Source: Branchinecta lynchi (Eukaryota > Arthropoda > Branchiopoda > Anostraca > Branchinectidae). Taken from it: a stretch of 64,000 nt of DNA. The stretch covers positions 15,206,849 to 15,270,848 of the forward strand of contig JAKZAP010000001.1 of assembly GCA_023053575.1 (NCBI GenBank), written 5' to 3'. Below are positions 46,016-58,167 of this stretch, in pieces (positions within the stretch are counted from its first letter, which is position 1; each line of letters starts with the position of its first letter). Position numbers and translations under genes: made by a program. Below the pieces are notes generated by a model, which worked only from the letters and a program-made list of their open reading frames with translations, searched no databases and was not told where the DNA came from.

Positions 46016-46684
46016 AGAATGTGTCTGAAAGCTCCAAAATTAACGAAAATGCTGAATTAATTCAGGATTTTATGCAGCATTTTGCTTTTGGACTTGAGTT
46101 TTCGCTCAGTTAATGCAGCATTAGTTCAGCATAAAATTTATCGAAAAATTCAGCAAAGATGCTAAATTTTATGCTGAATTTTCAAGAAGAAACTGGCCCT
46201 AGTATATTCCTAGAATCTTTTTCTTTCTAGAACAAATTATCAGTAAAAATGTTCGTAATCTAATCTAGGTCGAATTCCCGTCTGAGCAGCGACAAACTTT
46301 ACAGAGTATTCTTTGCGAACAACTTTATGAAGTCGGCCTGTATATAGCTAATTCTTTCTTCTTCTTACAAACTTAAATTTCGGTATTCCAGAAGTGTCAG
46401 AGAATAAATAAAGATGACAGCGTTCCGACAAAAAAAAAAAATATGCAACATTAAATGCAGCATTTACAACAGTAAAAAGCTTTCAAACATGTTCTGAGAG
46501 AATCGCCGTACTCCCCAGTTTCTTCTTCAAAATTCAGCATAAAATTTAGCATTCTTGCTGAATCTGTCGATGAATTTTATGCTGAATTAAAGCTGCATTA
46601 ATTGAGCGAAAATTTAAGTTCGAAAGCAAAATGCTGCATAAAATGCTGAATTAATTAACATTTTCGTTCGTTTCGGACACGCTC
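46016..46684. mobile_element. MITE with ~150-180-bp inverted arms
   Basis: Left arm (46016-46197) and right arm (46513-46684) are inverted copies: GTGTCTGAAAG, ACGAAAATGCTGAATTAATT and GCAGCATTTTGCTTT, then TCAGCATAAAATTTA. The middle (46200-46500) is unrelated. The right arm abuts the minus-strand LINE-like frame at 46655-46894. Confidence 0.75.
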
Positions 46685-47276
46685 TATGTTTCCTCTGACC
46701 AAAACCAAATCTTTCTTAGTGAGCGCCACTTCAGGTTTAAAGACTTTATTTACCTCTCGGACATGATCTTTCCAGGACGAAAAGTCCTTAGAAGCTTTTT
46801 TGAACCGGCTCGCATGATCAGACATTTTCTTCTTCTTCGGTAGGGTTTTGGCCGTTTCGGACAGCGGTGTGCTCCACTTCGGCCTTTTCTTCATTTTCTA
46901 CTCGGTTGTGAGTAGTAGGGTATTCATCCTTCTATGGTTGCAGTTAGATGGCTTCGCTGAGGTTGAGGGAGTTGATCAGTCCAAAGATGGACATGAAGAT
47001 GGTTTTCTCTTCCTCTTGGCTGATTGTGGCATTTGCAATGGTTGTTGTAGATGGGTTGAGTTTGGCTCTGTAGAACGCTTCTTGGACTTTCCCTTGGTAG
47101 GGTGTGACTTCCTGGTGTTTGCATGCAAAGATGATGTGGTCTAAAGTTTCATTTGCCACCTTACAGAATCTACATCTTGCCGATTGGACTGTGAAGCCCC
47201 CAGCGACTTTTGACTTGTACAGGAACCAGGGGGCAGCAGAGACTAAAATTCCCTGGGGTGGTCCCTTTTTCAGCAA
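46660..47276 (-). mobile_element. LINE 3' remnant with zinc-knuckle-like C-terminus
   Basis: Minus strand: FTVQSARCRFCKVANETLDH then IIFACKHQEVTPYQGKVQ (C-x2-C-x7-H-x4-C), the pattern seen at the C-terminus of Jockey/CR1-type polyproteins. In a second frame a Lys-rich stretch (ASRFKKASKDFSSWKDHVRE) follows. Bounded by MITEs on both sides. Confidence 0.6.
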
Positions 47277-47560
47277 ATGTCCAAATTTAAATTGGGTGGT
47301 CTTTTGCCAGAATCAAAAGGTCCAAATTCAAATTTGGTAGTCTTTTGGCCAGAATAAAAAAGTCCGGATTAAAATTGGGTGGTCTTTTGTTGGAATAAAA
47401 AGGTCCAAATTTAAATTGGGTGGTCTTTTGCGAGAATAAAAGGGTTTTAGCTTAAATTCAACAACATTTTAGCCGATATGGCCTAATGTTAGTGATATTT
47501 CAACCAAAGTACCTTAAATAAAGTGGTATTTTAGCCAAGATGTATCAACAGCGATATGCT
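47229..47560. repeat. MITE end plus 41-bp minisatellite
   Basis: GGGGGCAGCAGAGACT at 47229, then four ~41-bp units starting at 47279, 47320, 47362 and 47403, each GTCCAAATTTAAATTGGGTG plus GTCTTTTG-CAGAATAAAA. The same unit and the inverted terminus AGTCTCTGCTGCCCCC occur at 52500-52684, so both are parts of one MITE family. Confidence 0.7.
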
Positions 47561-48330
47561 GATCACTTTTCCGTCGGTCGGTCGGTCGGTTAGTCCGGCG
47601 TTTGCGAGTTCGGGTACTTCCAGATATGCTAGGACGATCAAACTTGGCATGCGTATTAGGGAGCCTAACAAACTAAGTTGGAAATAGTCACTTGCCCGAT
47701 CCGACCATTGGATGAAGGGAGGGAAGGGAGGGGAGCCGGAATTTAATTTGATATTTGGAAAGACGTCATGCCTCTGATGTCCCTTTTCAAGTCCGTACCG
47801 AATCCGATGAATGTGGGGGGGGGGCCAGAATTCAGGTGATCGCAAGTTAAGGTACTTCCAGAAGTGCAAGGACGATGAAATTTGGCTTGAATATTAGAGA
47901 CTTGACATGATTGGCTTGGAAATAGTCGGTTCCCTGACCCGACCATCGTGGGGGGGGGATTGGAGGGAGGGAGAATCCTGATTCTTGAGGTATCTGTAAC
48001 TTTTGAACGGGTGATCGGATCTTCATGAAACTTGATATTTGGAAAGACCTCATGTCTCAAATGCCGTATTTGAAGTCCGGATGTAATCTGATGAATGTTG
48101 GGGGGGGGAGGTGGAGGGGAGAGCTGGAAATCTTGTGACACGCTTAGAGTGGAGCGATCGGGATGAAACTTGGTTGGAAGAAGAAGCACAAGCCTTAGAT
48201 ACATCAGTGACAGAACCGGACCGGGTTCGAGCACTGTGGGGGGAGTTGGAAGGGGGTCCGGAATTCTGGTGATCGTAAATTAAGGTACTTCCAGATGTGC
48301 TAGGATGACGAAACTTCTTCATTCACATCC
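47561..48330. repeat. G-rich modular repeat, second locus
   Basis: Repeats the 6.3-7.4-kb module (CGATCGGGATGAAACTTGG, GGTACTTCCAGATGTGCTAG, GGGGGGGG). At least three units in tandem. Frames of up to 163 codons on the minus strand are repeat translations. Confidence 0.6.
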
Positions 48331-48449
48331 CAGTACGAGAACTTAAATACATGCTAACAAGCTTGCAAGTACCATATGAACTTATAGCTGCTGTTTTCCT
48401 AATAATTCTGCCTTTTGAACATACACCATCCCCCCACTGAAGACCGGCG

Positions 48450-48929
48450 TTGCATTTCAAGGTCAGTTACGAAGACCTCAGGATTCACTGTCTGTCTCAT
48501 TGGAAGTTGAAACCTTGGACCCGAAAACGAATGAAGTTAGATGGTCAGCTTGGCTTCAAACTTTGTGACCCTTCCAAAAACATGACATATAGCCTCGTTA
48601 GTCAAGAAACGTCGACTGACCTCGTCTGGGTAATTTGCACCTTAAAGACGAAGTGAAGAAGGCTTTGCTCGCAACCCCGCTGCCCGGATGGAAGAAACTG
48701 CGGACAAACACCTTGCCCGCGCAGGCAAATATAGCACCCTTGAGCACGCCAAAAACAAGCTCGAGCACATCGAAGGTTTCCACCGGCACGGAAGCAGGTG
48801 AAATCCCTCTTAGCTTCAACTCCTGATGCCCTTTACGAAAGAGCAAAATTCGTTGCAATTCTTGGTTCGTCAGCTGCTTTCGCTAGGGAGACTTGCACAG
48901 CTTGTGACCTCATACTAGGATATAAGTGA
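48450..48929 (+). pseudogene. Frameshifted coding relic of unknown family
   Basis: Plus-strand pieces in changing frames read DSLSVSLEVETLDPKTNEV, then EETADKHLARAGKYSTLEHA with NKLEHIEGFHRHGS, then VKSLLASTPDALYERAKFVA with ILGSSAAFARETCTACDLIL and stop. Each piece is long for a chance frame, ordered and alpha-helical in character. At least three frameshifts or stops separate them. I do not recognise the protein; a dead transposon gene or processed pseudogene is likely. Confidence 0.45.
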
Positions 48930-51900
48930 GTGAGTACGCAATTCACACCTGGGTCTGGAAGACAAAATATGATTTGAAAATGGGTAATTTAATTGTGTTT
49001 CAACGAATTAGTTAACACCAAATTCGATATTTAGGAGCACGTTAAGTAACATCAAGCAAGAATCACGGTAAGACCAACCAACGGGCCAGTCACAGAAGCA
49101 TCGATAAACTTTATAATCCATCTAAATGAGAGCAAGTGCACTGGAGTGGCTTGACCGGAAACGTAGACGTGTCAATCAGAATATTAAATGATATTACTAT
49201 CCACCTATACCAACTCAAACATACAGTCAAGCATCTGTCTGTTTGTAGGGAGTGAAATCCGATCTGGCTTGGTTTAATGGATGCTTTTATTTTACACCAG
49301 GAATCTTACGTCACGAAGACCACAAAAAGTAAAAGCGACACAGTATTTAAAGGCAACTTTGGCAGAATAAAAACACTTATGATAAGAATGTGAAAGTTCA
49401 CATGAAATAGCTCCGACTGTTAAAGCACATATGTTCCGCCGATCACTTTACATTAGGACCACACTGGTATGCCATCAATAAGATTCCTTACTTAGGCAAC
49501 TAAACATTCGCGAGACATCGATGAGTGCGATCGGGTATCCAAGGTCATGGTCACTGGTGCTGAAATCTGTAGCATGGTCCATGACCAAGGTCGACCCTCC
49601 ATCAAAAGATGAAGGAGATGCTTCTATTCTTCTTCAGACATTGCCGAAACTACCTCTCTGTTCTTGGACATCCTGCTCTACGAGACTGGCTTTAAATACA
49701 GGTGTATGGAATGTGATTTATCTGAAGTCTATAGGAGTGCACAGGATCTTAGCACTGTATGTTCTGTCAACGGTCTCCCCTCTTTGTTACTTAGAAGCTT
49801 GAAAGATTGTGTTACCATATGTGTGTCGCACTCCTGACTCTCTGTCATGAAAAGCACTATCATATTGTAGCCCTTTGCAGTCTATATGCTCGAAAGAGAC
49901 GAACACGAAATATCTCTAACACACGAAATATCTCCAACACACTTTCTTGTGACGCAGCCTTCCACAACCAACCTCGAACTCCTGGCTTCCCAGAAGGAAC
50001 GACAAAGTGGTGATGGTATCTGGAAGCTGAGTATAATTCCTTTGCACACCTGTTTCATAGACTGATTGCACTTAATACTCCACCTCTGCCTTTTTTACAC
50101 TATAAGCAGACTTGACATTCTTAAGCAGTGGAACTTGACTCCTGGTCAGGTGCTCTTATTGGTGATGGGCCTAAAGGTCCAATGAATAACGAACAGTGCA
50201 CGGGGTTCACCTACTCCTTCTTGCTGCCAAGGCAGAGCTTCCATGTGTAGATCCTTTAGGGGAAAATATTACATTAGGACTTCAATCTGCATTGGTTGAT
50301 TATTGAATGGGCGTCCCCTATTCCTTCATGCAGACACTTTAAGAGCTTCTATATATTCCACATGATTTTAAATTTTTCAACTTGGACTTTCATTCTTAGT
50401 CACATTATCTGATAGCCTACTTCTGTATCCATCGCTGAGTTACTGATGATGCTAGTCCAGGGGGTACTGTTTCTTGATCACTGACTATGCCCTGGAAAGA
50501 ACATCAAGTTAGACCCAAATAGCCAACTTCAGAAGATAATAAACTTACGCTGCTGTATGGTTTTAGAAGTATTTTTATGGTGACAACCTACTCTTCACCT
50601 ATCAAGCTAATATATGGACTCTTTCTTCTTAATAGCTTCAAGGTAGAAACTACCTTTATTCTGACATGACAATAACTACATGCTAGACTAAAAGTAGGTA
50701 TATTAGCATCATCCTCTCCTTAAACTCAGAAGTAAGAATTGCTAAGTTCACAAACTCCTGTCTGTTTGTCTGACATTGTGAGCTGCATTGCCTGTTCTCG
50801 TGATGCTTATATTTTGCCATCTGTAAATCTCTTTCTGGTACACAAAGTGCAATTCTTTCAGGATTTTTGGAAAATCCTAAATGTATAAGACAATGTTTTG
50901 TCATTCTGGAAGAGCAGTTTGAGAGATTTGAAGAGACTCTCATTCTTAACTAGATAAGATAGTGCCAGATTGCCTAGGTTTGGGCTGCAGGTAGTTGGCA
51001 GACAAGTACCAGAAATATTCCCAGTGGATGTAACAATTTCACACATTACTGACTAAAATAAAAATTCTCACACAACTGTGGATTCGACAAACTGACAAAA
51101 GCTATGTTAATTGTTGCAGATCTTGATCTGCAAACCTATCAAGCTATCTTATGGACTCTTTCTTCTTAACAGCTTCCAAGTGCAACTACTTTTATGGTGA
51201 CTGAATGGTCACTTCCTTAGGAATACATATTGTTTCGTTTTTTTCATGCTAAAACTACAGCGAATCTCCTCTATTCTAGTGGACAGGCTTTCGATGACAA
51301 ATGGGCAGAAATCAAGCTTTAATTCCTTTGCTTTGCCAAGGTCGAATGAAGCAAGTGAACTTTAAGTGCAGGAGCCAAGGCAGTCACACATAAATCCTCA
51401 TTTTTTACGGCATGGTTTCCCAACCTCTAGGCATGCCCCAACATATTGGCATTGTGCTCATACATTGGGGGTACCATGCCCTGCAGGAATGGCCCGATAC
51501 CCCATGAAAATCTGTTGAATTGAAAATCTGAAATGGAAATTAGCTATTCAAAAAGGGGGTACCATGGCGTTGCTGCAGGACATGGTGCTCCAACATACGA
51601 GCACCATGCCCATGCATTGGGGCATGTGCTCAGACGTTGGGACACTATTCCCAAGAACTCAGTATTTCCGTAGCCTGAAATTATAAGAATTAAGGCATAC
51701 TGATATTAAAATTTCTCCACTGTTATTACTTAATTTTTCTTTTCGAGACATTCTAAAAACTCCTAGATTAGGGGAGGGGAAAATGGAAGTTGGACCTGTG
51801 ACAGCCTGTTGCTACTGGGATGCATTCAGATGCATTACTGCACCTTTGGATAACTATTAGCCTACTGCTCTCATACTTCCTGTCATCCTGCCTGCACTAT

Positions 51901-52480
51901 AAAAAACTGTGCATGCTTGATGCTTTGCCAGATTATCTTGTTGTAAATCTACAGGAGAGGTACCAAACCTCAAACTTTTACAACCTTAAACTTGTGCCTA
52001 AAAATAATAAGAGGAAAGACCAGTGCAGTCTTAACTGTCAAGAAAGACACCCTGAATGACCTAGGATAAATTTACGACTGTGTGGAAGTTTGCTTGTAGT
52101 ATTTTCAGGTCAAGTTCGAGGTTATAGAAATTCTAGGTCGGGTACCACCCATATAGGCCAGTCCTAGCTCAACTTAGGGAATCCTTAGCCTAGTCAAGTT
52201 CCTCACTATACACATAAATCATAAGTGATACAGTACCTTCACTCTTCTTTAATATCTGTATATGTATGTAAATGTCATCTTTGAGTGATTCGCACGCCTT
52301 TTGAGGATTTCAAATTCTGACGGGATTTTTTCCTGAAATCCCTAAATAAGAAATACTGAGACCAGCGGAATCTTCAAAAAAATATGTTGAAAAAACATGT
52401 AAATGACTTTTTCTCTCTTTATTTGTACTTGATAAGCAGAAAATGCTGCAATAAAAAATGTAAACATCCTTTTTCTATTT
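48930..52480. other. No recognised gene
   Basis: Intergenic. 51400-51640 has repeats of CATGCCC-CATTGGGGCAT-type motifs around GGGGGTACCATGG. Short frames at 49521-49802 and 50683-51046 have no recognisable domain. Confidence 0.4.
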
Positions 52481-52499
52481 ATTTTGGGGTGGTCTCCGT

Positions 52500-52684
52500 T
52501 TGCTCACGAATATTGCCAAATTTTAATTGGGTGGTTAATTTCAGAAAACCAAATGTCCAAATTAAAATTTGGTGGTCTTTTTACAAAATTGCAATGTCCA
52601 AATTTAAATGTGGTGGGTACCCCCCTCCCCGAAAAGTGCCATTTCCGAGGCTACATGTCAGAAATTTGAGTCTCTGCTGCCCCC
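52500..52684. mobile_element. Right part of the GGGGGCAGCAGAGACT MITE family
   Basis: Three diverged 41-bp-type units (CCAAATTTTAATTGGGTGG, CCAAATTAAAATTTGGTGG, CCAAATTTAAATGTGGTGG), then AAATTTGAGTCTCTGCTGCC, the inverse of the terminus at 47229. Confidence 0.65.
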
Positions 52685-52768
52685 TGACAGGAACGCGGCG
52701 TGGTTGAACTACTCAAACTACTTTCCGTCATAGGGGTAATGACTGATTATCCTTTGTTTCTCGTCACT

Positions 52769-53766
52769 AGAGGCGTATTCTCGCCGTTCCCCGAGGACTC
52801 CACTTGAGGAGTCCCCGCGTTTTTGTTTGTCCCGGGGACTCACTCCCTGTATTCTCGCGAGTCCGCACCGACGGGGAGTGCTCCGATTATCATCACCGTC
52901 ATCGAAAAGGACTCCCTTTCAGATTTGCAGGGGAATCAATTTTTCCTGGTGTTGGTGGAAAAATAAAGTGGATCCAGACTAATTTCATCAACTAAATATT
53001 TTTTTTTTAACAAAATCCAATTTCGGAGCATTCCCCGTGTTCTCGCTGCTTCTGTAAGCGGAGTCCGCATGGAGTGACTCCCTCTAATCTCGCCGTTCCC
53101 TTCGATTCCCCGAGGAGCATTGCACCAACACCAGCAAAAATTGGTTCCCCTCCGAATCTGAAAGGTGATGGTGATGATAATCGGAGCATTCTCCGTCGGT
53201 GGGGACTCGCGAGAATACGGGGAGTGAGTCCCCGGGACAAACAAAAACGCGGGGACTCCTCAAGGGTAGTCCTCGGGGAACAATAAAGTTGCGTTTTTTT
53301 GGATTCACTTTTGTTTCGTCAAAGGTTGTAGTTTGGCTCTTGTTTTGTCTTACTTGCGTTTTATTGAGTTCTTGTTTCTGAAAAGTCACACTACACCAAA
53401 CTACATCGGCGAGGTAGTTTGTAGTTTGAGCTCTGTAGTTTCAGGTTCGAAACTACAGCAAATGGAATCGACAAATAAACGGCTTGTAAGCGAAACTACG
53501 CCTAAACTACATCCAAAAAAACGCAACGCTAATAAAGACACAATTCGATGCATATATTTTTTCCAATTTTCAGTGTATTCCTTTGTCCGTTGGAAGCATC
53601 AACCAAGTCAGAAACAAGGCAGGCATGTCGATCCGCCGTTTTGGAAGCATTCCCCGTGTTCTCGCTGTTTTCTCTACGCGGAGTCCTCGTAGAGTGACTC
53701 CCTATATTCTTGCCGTTCCCTTCGATTCCCCGAGGAGTCCTCGGGGAACGGCGAGAATACGCCTCT
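52769..53766. mobile_element. Large palindromic element with perfect 33-bp ends
   Basis: AGAGGCGTATTCTCGCCGTT at the left, continuing CCCCGAGGACTCC, is repeated exactly inverted at the right end. A second pair of arms, 52785-52970 and 53105-53285, is inverted within it. A foreign insert (about 53288-53530) with ends TTGCGTTTTTTTGGAT and ATCCAAAAAAACGCAA is flanked by AATAAAG. No clear TSD for the outer element. Confidence 0.75.
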
Positions 53767-54613
53767 TGTCTCGGTCTTGTCTTCTTGTTACTGCCTTCTC
53801 ACGATATAAAGCCATGTTATTTATTCTTGTCAGCTCAACGACTCGACGGAGAACCACCACAAACAAACGGTGTCCAGCCAGACATCTACCCGAGACAGGA
53901 CCAAAACTTGCTCCGAAATCATATCATCGTCCAGGGCGTCCTGTCTGACAGGGCACTGACTAGTCTTGTCAGCGGACAGGACAAATAAAACGGAGTTAAT
54001 GCCCTGAACGCACGATCAGAATTTCCCGGCCGGGGGCGGACAAGGCAGTTAAATAAAACGGCATTTGGCTGACAGAGCTGACCGAGTCCCAAAATGCACC
54101 TATCATAAGCCATGTGATTTCGGGCACCATCTATTCGGTTTCTGGATTAACCACCGTCACTAGATGGCATGTGTGCTGTCTATAGGTAAGAATAAGAATA
54201 TTGGTTGTGGTAAGATAATACTTGATGCAGCGAAATGATCGAAAGCAATGGGCATAGGAAGGTTATAGCAGGAAGTACTTCCGCACGCGTGCGACGTGAA
54301 AAGCCAAGGCCCGACAATAGAATGTTGATTAATGCTACTGTAAAACCTGAAAAACATACCCTCCTATTCTTAAAGTAAAGTACTGCTGTTGAATAACATC
54401 TACTGATATTTTTTTTATTTTTTTTTTACCTGTTCAGGTTGGTTCGATGGGCCCCAATGTTTTTTTTTCTTTTCTATACAACATTCGAGCTACCCCCAAA
54501 TTTCTTTTTTCTTTTTTTTCCTTGGTAATTTTCTCTGCAGCATTTCGAGGTACCTCCGGGCCGCGACTTCGCTAATATAGTTATAGTGTCTGGAGTCTTG
54601 TTTGGGATACCTC

Positions 54614-54903
54614 CTAGGACAGGACAGTGCTTTCTGAAGTGGCCTTTATAACGTATGTATGGTTGTTTTCTTCAATGAACTCTCCTTCAGGTATACTGCG
54701 TTGAACCACTGCTGATGGACTTTCAGCCAGATATTTTTTGTGCCGTCTTTTTGACAGAGGAACGTGTTCTGCGTTCTTGATCAGCAAGCTTGTAAACATT
54801 CTACTCTCTGTCAACCCCGAAAGACAAAACTGCTTGGAAATTTCTTGGACTTCTTGAGTGCGTGAATGAACACCGAATCCTTCGTCTCTTTGTCTGCTTG
54901 TGT
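54614..54903 (-). CDS. Unassigned open frame, protein-like composition
   Basis: Ninety-odd open codons on the minus strand, with no obvious acceptor. It reads EVQEISKQFCLSGLTESRMF, TSLLIKNAEHVPLSKRRHKK then RSIPEGEFIEENNHTYVIKA and ends TVLS, stop. The basic RRHKK cluster and balanced charge look coding. It could be the 3' end of a dead transposon gene or a single terminal exon. It cannot be tied to the LRR gene upstream, which appears to stop at 57782. Confidence 0.3.
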
Positions 54904-55252
54904 TTTTCTATCGTCTCCCTAAATTTCTTCCTTCTTCTCTCATAAGAAATTGCATGAGCAATCGCCGTATCCTGCGTTATTGTTATCCCTCATTGTGTTC
55001 TTACACATTCTCCCATTTTGTCCGCGCTTGTGTCTTTCTGTTTTATTTCCCAGTATCTAAAGAACCTTCATTATGTCTGTCTGAGAGAAGAATAAAGTGC
55101 TTGGACAAACGCTATATTCTTCATCTTTTACATACGGACATCTTCGTCTTCCACTGACCATTTGACAACACTGTAAAAAGTTTCTTCGAGTAAGGATTAA
55201 AGTTAACTGCGGTATTTGTGTTGCGAGTGCACTTTCACTTTGCTTTTGCCCT

Positions 55253-56345
55253 CTTTTTTTTTTTTTTTCTTATGCCGCCGATTTCATTTTATTCCTGGTA
55301 ACTGGTAAGGGTCTAACCTGTGCGGTTTTTACGGAAAGTGTGGACCTTAGGCCGGATTGATGAATATGACATTACATTCTGGAAAGCTCCAACTCTTGCC
55401 TGGTGCCAATAAGGATGGTTTTTGCTTGTCTGCGAGCCAGAGCCTACGGTGTGCGAAGTGGAGTGGAGTTATATAGCCTATGTCAGAGAGGACTATCTGA
55501 AGTTGTGTAGCGAAACTTTCGTTTCATCAAACCATGTTTCTGCTTTCGAGTGGAAAGCTCCGTTCTAGCACGCAAGCAGGCAGGCACCAGTTTCAAATTG
55601 AAAATGGACTAAGATCTGTTAAATATATGCGGCAGTTACAACCCCACAACCAAAATATCTTCTTTGAGTGATAAATAGAAAAATCTACAGAAACAAAAAA
55701 GTATTTTTTCCCCATGTGTCCGAAAGTGCTGCCATCCATTGTTTCTATCCATGTCTTTTCGCGATGTCAACTGAGTTTATCATTCGTTTTTTTGGTAGGC
55801 ACCATTTTTTTTTCTTTTCGATGGCAATCGATAGCCATTGATGAGGTGATCAAAGCAAATATCATCCATTATTTTGTACAAAAACTCCTTCATGAGATAC
55901 ATCAGTTTGAAAATTCAAGGGGTTGACAACTTCAGTAGTAAGGTACACCCTGAAGCCAAAAATAGGCCATACCAGTTGTGAGACATGTAGGGGACTTGTG
56001 AGCATCAGTCGAGGGGTTTGCAGCTGTTGCTAGTTGGTGTACCTGTTATTTGTTTCCGTCTATTCCATGGTAAGAACAATTTGGTTCCCAATGGTAAGAT
56101 ATGCAAGGGACTTGTAGTAATAATCGGCTGTTATGCTACAATCATCTTCAACGATGAGGGGCTTACAACTTTTGCTAGCTGGTGTACTCATTATTTTTAT
56201 CCGGTGAACTTGATGTCTATAACGGGAGAGGGACTTGAAAGTAAGAAACGGTTAGCGAGGGGCTAGAACTTTTGCAAATTGGTATACATTGTATTCGATT
56301 TCTATAAACCTGACGGTAAGAAAGTTTGTATCGATGGTCTATCGC
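55253..56345 (-). mobile_element. Poly(A)-ended dispersed element, copy 2 (inverted)
   Basis: Full-length inverted partner of 13743-15036, with poly(T) at 55254-55268 where copy 1 has poly(A). The left flank (55167-55215) is a fragment of the CACTGTAAAAAGTTT MITE family. Confidence 0.75.
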
Positions 56346-56819
56346 TGTAACCTAGGATTAATTGTTTACGCAACGGGTACAAACGATAACGTAAAACAAT
56401 GAGGTAGTTTCGTAATAATTAATAGTGTCATCTATGGTACTTTAATCCTGAAAAGTTACGGATAGCTTTATAATACCAACTAGATTATATAAGATATTGT
56501 TCCAAGATTTCATCCGTCACGATGTCTACGATTGAAAACGGACTGCAAAGTCAATTTAGTCCCTTCTTCCGATATTCTTTTGTTGTTGTTTTTACAACGC
56601 TGAACAATAGCTTTTGATCATGTGGTGATTCTTTTTAGAACATACCGTTTTAAAGGCTTTGATAAGTTGACAACTTCAGCATTTAACCGACAGCGAAGAA
56701 ACAAAACCAAACTGTTGTTCTCGCAACACTTTAGTCGGCGAAGCCGGACAAAGGTTGCCGCAACACTTCACGTTGCCCAGGCAACGTAGGTCTAGTTGCT
56801 ACTGGGATTAATATTATCT

Positions 56820-56925
56820 CTGTTGGGACAAGACTAATAGTAATCAGAGAAATCTTCTCTCATTAGAGAGAAGATTAGTCCCAGTAACAAATACTGCAAG
56901 ATTTTTTTTCACAGTGAAGAGGTCC
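56820..56925. repeat. Diverged CACTGTAAA-type MITE fragment
   Basis: ACTGGGATTAATATTATCTC is partly mirrored by GAGAAGATTAGTCCCAGT, then AACAAATACTGCA and TTTTTTTCACAGTG as at the right end of the 21.9-kb element. Confidence 0.5.
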
Positions 56926-57229
56926 AACCAGATTTATGTTACAACGTTGCTTTCTTTTCTTGGATGAAAACACAATTTTGACAAATGTCATTTTACTTTT
57001 ATTTTATTTGGACTACAATACTGCTAGTGATTTTGACTCAAGTCCATCTTTTGTTGTATTTTGGGGTAAACTGATAAAAATCGCGAAGCAAAAGCCAAAA
57101 GGAGAGCGTAACTTGGTCACCTACCAATTTTGACTTTTGCAAAAAGCCGAGGGAAAAGGCAACGCATCTATTGTCTTGTGTCTTGGATCATCTTGCGTAA
57201 GGAGAGCCGATGTCGTATGTCGTGGGAAC

Positions 57230-57540
57230 TAATATAGAACAGAATGTATTTACACAAAAGCCCAAAGGCTATGTTAAAAACCAGTGCTAACACTGGATTG
57301 AATAAACGTAATGACAACACACAAAAAATAAAATAAAAATAAGAAGAACTATTGAATGAACAGTTCGTGGTGGCGCAAACAATCCCGGAGGGATTTTCGA
57401 AACATTCTTCCACCACTGAATTTTCTACTTTTTAATATCCAAAATATCCACTCTTTCCCAAATACTCCTTGACCAACTACCTTGACCAACTCCTTGACCA
57501 AATCGTTTAACTCACACATAAAATGGCTCAAATTATCATC
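57230..57540 (-). mobile_element. LINE 3' end, same family as 10.1-13.1 kb
   Basis: Minus strand frame SHFMCELNDLVKEL, GVFGKEWIFWILKSRKFSGG and a stop after LRHHELFIQ, parallel to HFMCGCDEIEDL at 10.4 kb. The 3' UTR shares AAAGCCCAAAGGC. It lies immediately downstream of the LRR gene. Confidence 0.65.
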
Positions 57541-57689
57541 TTTCTCTCTTTATCTCCAGGACCATCTAGAATAGTATATAGAACTGCTCCCTGCCCCAAG
57601 GGGTCAGTTCGTACCAGGAGATTCGGGACACGAATTGCTAATCGCTTGAGAAGAACATTAGTAGAAATAAGAAAAAATTATTGTTCTTA

Positions 57690-57695
57690 TTTATT
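57690..57695 (-). terminator. Polyadenylation signal of the LRR gene
   Basis: AATAAA on the minus strand about 87 bp after the stop codon at 57782. It is followed by T-rich and GT-containing sequence and supports 57782-57947 as the terminal exon. Confidence 0.5.
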
Positions 57696-57781
57696 CTTGG
57701 TAGAACAGATGGTATAGACTGTAATTTAATCAATTTCGCAACAAAAACTCTTGAAACTCAAAGTTGTTTCTAATTGACAGT

Positions 57782-57947
57782 CTATCCACCTGGTTTCACG
57801 CGGGCACGGATACTCATCATTGATGCCCATTGGCCATCGCAAACTTCATTAAAGTTCATGCCATGGACGGGTTTTCCCCCCAGCTCTCCTGGTCCTCTGC
57901 ACTTGGGATGGTAGTTGGATATCTTGTCCTGGTTTTCACTTAGCCAT
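57782..57947 (-). CDS. Terminal exon: rest of the LRRCT cap and stop
   Basis: Minus strand, acceptor GATCTCTTTCAG. The frame continues WLSENQDKISNYHPKCRGPG, ELGGKPVHGMNFNEVC and then ARVKPGG and a stop. The W-L segment, the C-x-G-P-x-x-L-x-G-x-P stretch and the final Cys complete the LRRCT with its four cysteines. The protein would end about 20 residues after the last Cys with no transmembrane segment, so a small secreted LRR protein is inferred. A weak donor (GTGGAT) occurs six bases before the stop and could instead lead to further exons, but an AATAAA lies about 90 bp downstream. The paralogue family (Slit-, Toll- or decorin-like) cannot be decided. Confidence 0.85.
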
Positions 57948-58167
57948 CTGAAAGAGATCAGTGATGAAACGAACCTGTAAATTTTCGAACAGATCGTCAG
58001 AGGAGTTTCCGAGATTTTCCTCAATGGGGTGAGAATAGAACTAGACCAATGGCTGACCCACAGTTTCAACGAACGAATTAGGCTTGATCTGTCTGGACAT
58101 CTATACCTAACCTGTACTTCATTCCCATTTATCACTCCGATCCACAGCTAGATTCTTTGACAATGTA

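Noticed and set aside
47743..48234. 163-codon minus-strand frame rich in Pro
   Set aside because: It follows the G-rich repeat module and poly-G runs; no domain.
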